A stretch of DNA of 6,968 bases from an uncultured delta proteobacterium (GTDB lineage: Bacteria; Desulfobacterota; WTBG01; CAIYCZ01). This document shows positions 5,412 to 6,968 of the stretch, piece after piece (the first letter of the stretch is position 1; each line of letters starts with the position of its first letter). A program made the position numbers and the translations under genes. Under the pieces are notes generated by a model. It saw only the letters and a list, made by a program, of their open reading frames with translations, searched no databases and was not told where the DNA came from. Where the stretch lies: contig CAIYCZ010000188.1 in NCBI GenBank assembly GCA_903924805.1, forward strand, positions 1-6,968, given 5' to 3'.

Positions 5412-5657
5412 ACATACGTTTAAGAGTTACGGAAAGGAGCGTTAAGGAGTTAAAAACATATGCAGGCTGTTGAAAAACACTCATCTACTGCGTTGCGCTT
5501 ATCCCTCGTCATTGCAGCGTACCGCGAAGTACGCCTCATTCCTCGTGATGTCGCGCGCCTTGCATCTGAATGTTTTTGACCAGCCTGGAAAAAACAACTT
5601 TTTCAACAACCGGTTAGACTCCACAACTCCTTAACTCATTTACTTATAAACTCTAGG
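5412..5657. repeat. Two inverted arms of an 8-bp-period array flanking a palindromic element
   Basis: The right arm has five octamers in exact register: ACTCCACA (5618), ACTCCTTA (5626), ACTCATTT (5634), ACTTATAA (5642) and ACTCTAGG (5650). The left arm reads the same kind of unit in the opposite direction: ACATACGT (5412), TTAAGAGT (5420), a 7-base TACGGAA (5428), AGGAGCGT (5435) and TAAGGAGT (5443). GTTAAGGAGTT at 5441-5451 is the exact reverse complement of AACTCCTTAAC at 5625-5635. The 3' end of the array runs into the G-rich ribosome site of the downstream ATPase gene. No gene or terminator is visible here apart from the element between the arms. Confidence 0.65.
5463..5586. repeat. Dispersed palindromic repeat (MITE-like), about 124 bp
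   Basis: The ends are inverted: CAGGCTG at 5463-5469 against CAGCCTG at 5580-5586, continuing as AAAAACA (5473-5479) against TGTTTTT (5571-5577). An inner perfect hairpin pairs GCGTAC (5517-5522) with GTACGC (5529-5534). A further match pairs TGTTGAAAAA (5468-5477) with TTTTTCAACA (5599-5608), so the right boundary may lie near 5608 instead. The text 'CAGGCTGTTGAAAAA ... CTGCGTTGCGC ... GCCTTGCATC' closely resembles a repeat I recall in many copies in intergenic DNA of Nitrospirota and deltaproteobacterial genomes. It has no transposase and no clear target duplication. Copy number here cannot be tested from one window. Confidence 0.75.
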
Positions 5658-5670
5658 GGGGTAGCCGTAC

Positions 5671-6968
5671 ATGTACATGCATTTTTACGGTCTCAGCGAA
5701 CGGCCTTTTTCAACCGTCCCTGATACCACCTTCCTCTTTAAAAGCAAGCAGTACCTGGACGCCTATAACCATCTCCTCTACGGCATTCATTCCAAGCAGG
5801 GGTTCATGGCGCTCGTCGGCGATGTCGGTACCGGCAAGACAACCCTGTGCCGGGCGCTCCTCCACGCGCTGGAGGGGAAAATGGAAACGGCTCTTATTTT
5901 CAACCCCCCGCAGACCTCGATAGAACTGCTCAGGACAATCCTTCAGGATCTGGGACAGGAAGCTTTCGGGTCATCAAAATCAGAACTGCTCGAGTCCCTG
6001 AACGCATATCTCCTGCGCTGCTCCTCCGCAGGAAAGGGCGTTGTCATCATTATGGATGAAGCCCAGAATCTTCCCGAGGATGTTATGGAAGAGCTCAGGC
6101 TGCTCTCCAACCTTGAAACCGAAAAGGAAAAACTTATTCAGATAATTCTTTCGGGCCAGACCGAACTTATCAGAAAACTTTCAAGAGATGCCCTCAGGCA
6201 GCTGTATCAGAGAATTGCCGTATGGGCACATTTGAAACCACTCACCAGAAAGGATGTGGGGCATTATATCTACCATCGCCTCCTCAGGGCAGGGTCAAGC
6301 GGCAGCGTCACCTTCACCGGGCGCGCGCTGATGAAGATCTACCGGTATTCAGGCGGCATACCGCGCAGGATCAATCTCATCTGCGACAAGGCGCTTCTTG
6401 CCGGCTATGTTGCGCAGAAAAAGAAGATTACCGGAAGCATAGTCAATGAGGCGATTAAAAACGCCGGCGATGAGCAGCTTTCCTCTCCGTTGCTTGCGCT
6501 CAGGACCGGCTATGCCGTTATTCTGGGATGCGTTCTTATGGGGTTTTTTATCGCGGGGCTTTTAACAGATACCCTGAATGTACCGCTTCGTTTCCCCTGG
6601 AATGCGGGAGTGGAGGCGGTGCACTATGCGCGGGCAAAAATGCCGGATTCGCTCCTGTCCATCCCCCGGCCGGTGCAGCAACACGCAGTCAGCGAAGAGA
6701 CAAACAAAAATCCTGAACCACCCGTGCAGAATGTAGCGGTAGTCATAAGCGGGGCATTTGATTCCAATGGTGTGATGAGACAGGATAAAAAGGATGAATG
6801 CGCTCCCGAGGCCCTGGCAACGCTTCTTGCGCTCTGGACCGTTTCTGAAGAAAGCCTGGTACGAGCGATATACCGATGGAACAGCACTTCATTGTTCAGT
6901 TTTACTGACTCGATAAAGATGTTTAATCTGTCAGTAGCAGTGCTTGATACCACGCTTGAACAGATACG
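5671..6968 (+). CDS. mshM: MshM/ExeA/GspA-like AAA ATPase (3' end outside the window)
   Basis: The frame is open from ATG 5671 to the window edge: 432 codons, incomplete. The N-terminus MHFYGLSERPFS is the ExeA-family signature. The AAA domain has Walker A GDVGTGKTT (50-58), Walker B VVIIMDEAQ (124-132), sensor-1 region LSGQTEL (160-166), arginine-finger-like QRI (180-182) and sensor-2 GGIPRRIN (228-235). A membrane helix follows at about 279-298, then a Pro-rich periplasmic linker. From about residue 378 the pattern LATLLALW ... SLFSFTDSIKMFNLSVAVLD resembles the degenerate C39-like domain of GspA/ExeA proteins. Those often end in a peptidoglycan-binding domain, which here would lie beyond the window. 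ExeA/GspA proteins use ATP and wall binding to help assemble the secretin. AGGGGGG (5655-5661) is the likely ribosome site, 9 bases upstream; ATG 5677 is a less well spaced alternative. The gap from the secretin gene is 260 bp. Confidence 0.9.
   Translation, partial: MYMHFYGLSERPFSTVPDTTFLFKSKQYLDAYNHLLYGIHSKQGFMALVGDVGTGKTTLCRALLHALEGKMETALIFNPPQTSIELLRTILQDLGQEAFGSSKSELLESLNAYLLRCSSAGKGVVIIMDEAQNLPEDVMEELRLLSNLETEKEKLIQIILSGQTELIRKLSRDALRQLYQRIAVWAHLKPLTRKDVGHYIYHRLLRAGSSGSVTFTGRALMKIYRYSGGIPRRINLICDKALLAGYVAQKKKITGSIVNEAIKNAGDEQLSSPLLALRTGYAVILGCVLMGFFIAGLLTDTLNVPLRFPWNAGVEAVHYARAKMPDSLLSIPRPVQQHAVSEETNKNPEPPVQNVAVVISGAFDSNGVMRQDKKDECAPEALATLLALWTVSEESLVRAIYRWNSTSLFSFTDSIKMFNLSVAVLDTTLEQI

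Noticed and set aside
5053..5484. Minus-strand frame running from the dispersed element into the secretin gene
   Set aside because: It is antisense to the most conserved part of the secretin and joined to repeat DNA; no family resemblance.
5517..5534. GCGTAC/GTACGC hairpin as a transcription terminator after the secretin gene
   Set aside because: No run of T follows, and the hairpin is an internal part of the dispersed repeat.

Overview
The window is a piece of a chromosomal type IV pilus operon of the MSHA (mannose-sensitive haemagglutinin) kind, with every gene on the + strand. The order is inner-membrane platform, then secretin, then ExeA-family ATPase, matching the mshI-J-K-L-M order of known MSHA loci. 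Protein character and the style of intergenic repeats suggest a Gram-negative bacterium of the Nitrospirota or the former Deltaproteobacteria (Desulfobacterota). This placement is an impression from family resemblance and remembered repeats, not a computed result.

Layout: 1-273 is the end of an exported protein that looks like a PilX/MshP-type pilus accessory protein. 274-403 is an AT-rich gap with a near-perfect 21-bp direct repeat, a sigma70-like promoter and three 10-bp units ending at a start codon. 404-607 encodes a 67-residue MerR/excisionase-type DNA-binding protein. 608-692 is filled by ten 7-bp units in exact register. 693-2420 encodes a PilM-PilN fusion, 2423-2974 a PilO-like protein, and 3155-3679 a membrane-anchored PilP/GspC-like protein after a 180-bp gap holding a degenerate 8-bp-period inverted array. 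3695-5410 encodes the MshL-type secretin. 5411-5670 holds another 8-bp-period inverted array, split by a roughly 124-bp palindromic repeat of dispersed-element type. From 5671 to the window edge runs a MshM/ExeA/GspA-like AAA ATPase, cut off by the window.

How the genes work together (family knowledge): PilM, PilN and PilO form the inner-membrane alignment complex. PilP links it to the outer-membrane secretin through which the pilus passes. The ExeA-type ATPase is thought to help place the secretin in the cell wall. The extension ATPase, platform protein, TPR protein (MshE, MshG, MshN) and major pilin are not in the window and would be expected downstream.

Two features stand out. First, the machine is built with type II secretion-like topologies: a GspL-like PilM-PilN fusion, a PilP with a transmembrane anchor in place of a lipid anchor, and a GspA-like ATPase tail. 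Second, three different intergenic gaps each contain short-period arrays (7 bp once, 8 bp twice) with two arms in opposite orientation, which points to one repeat-generating process acting on this genome.
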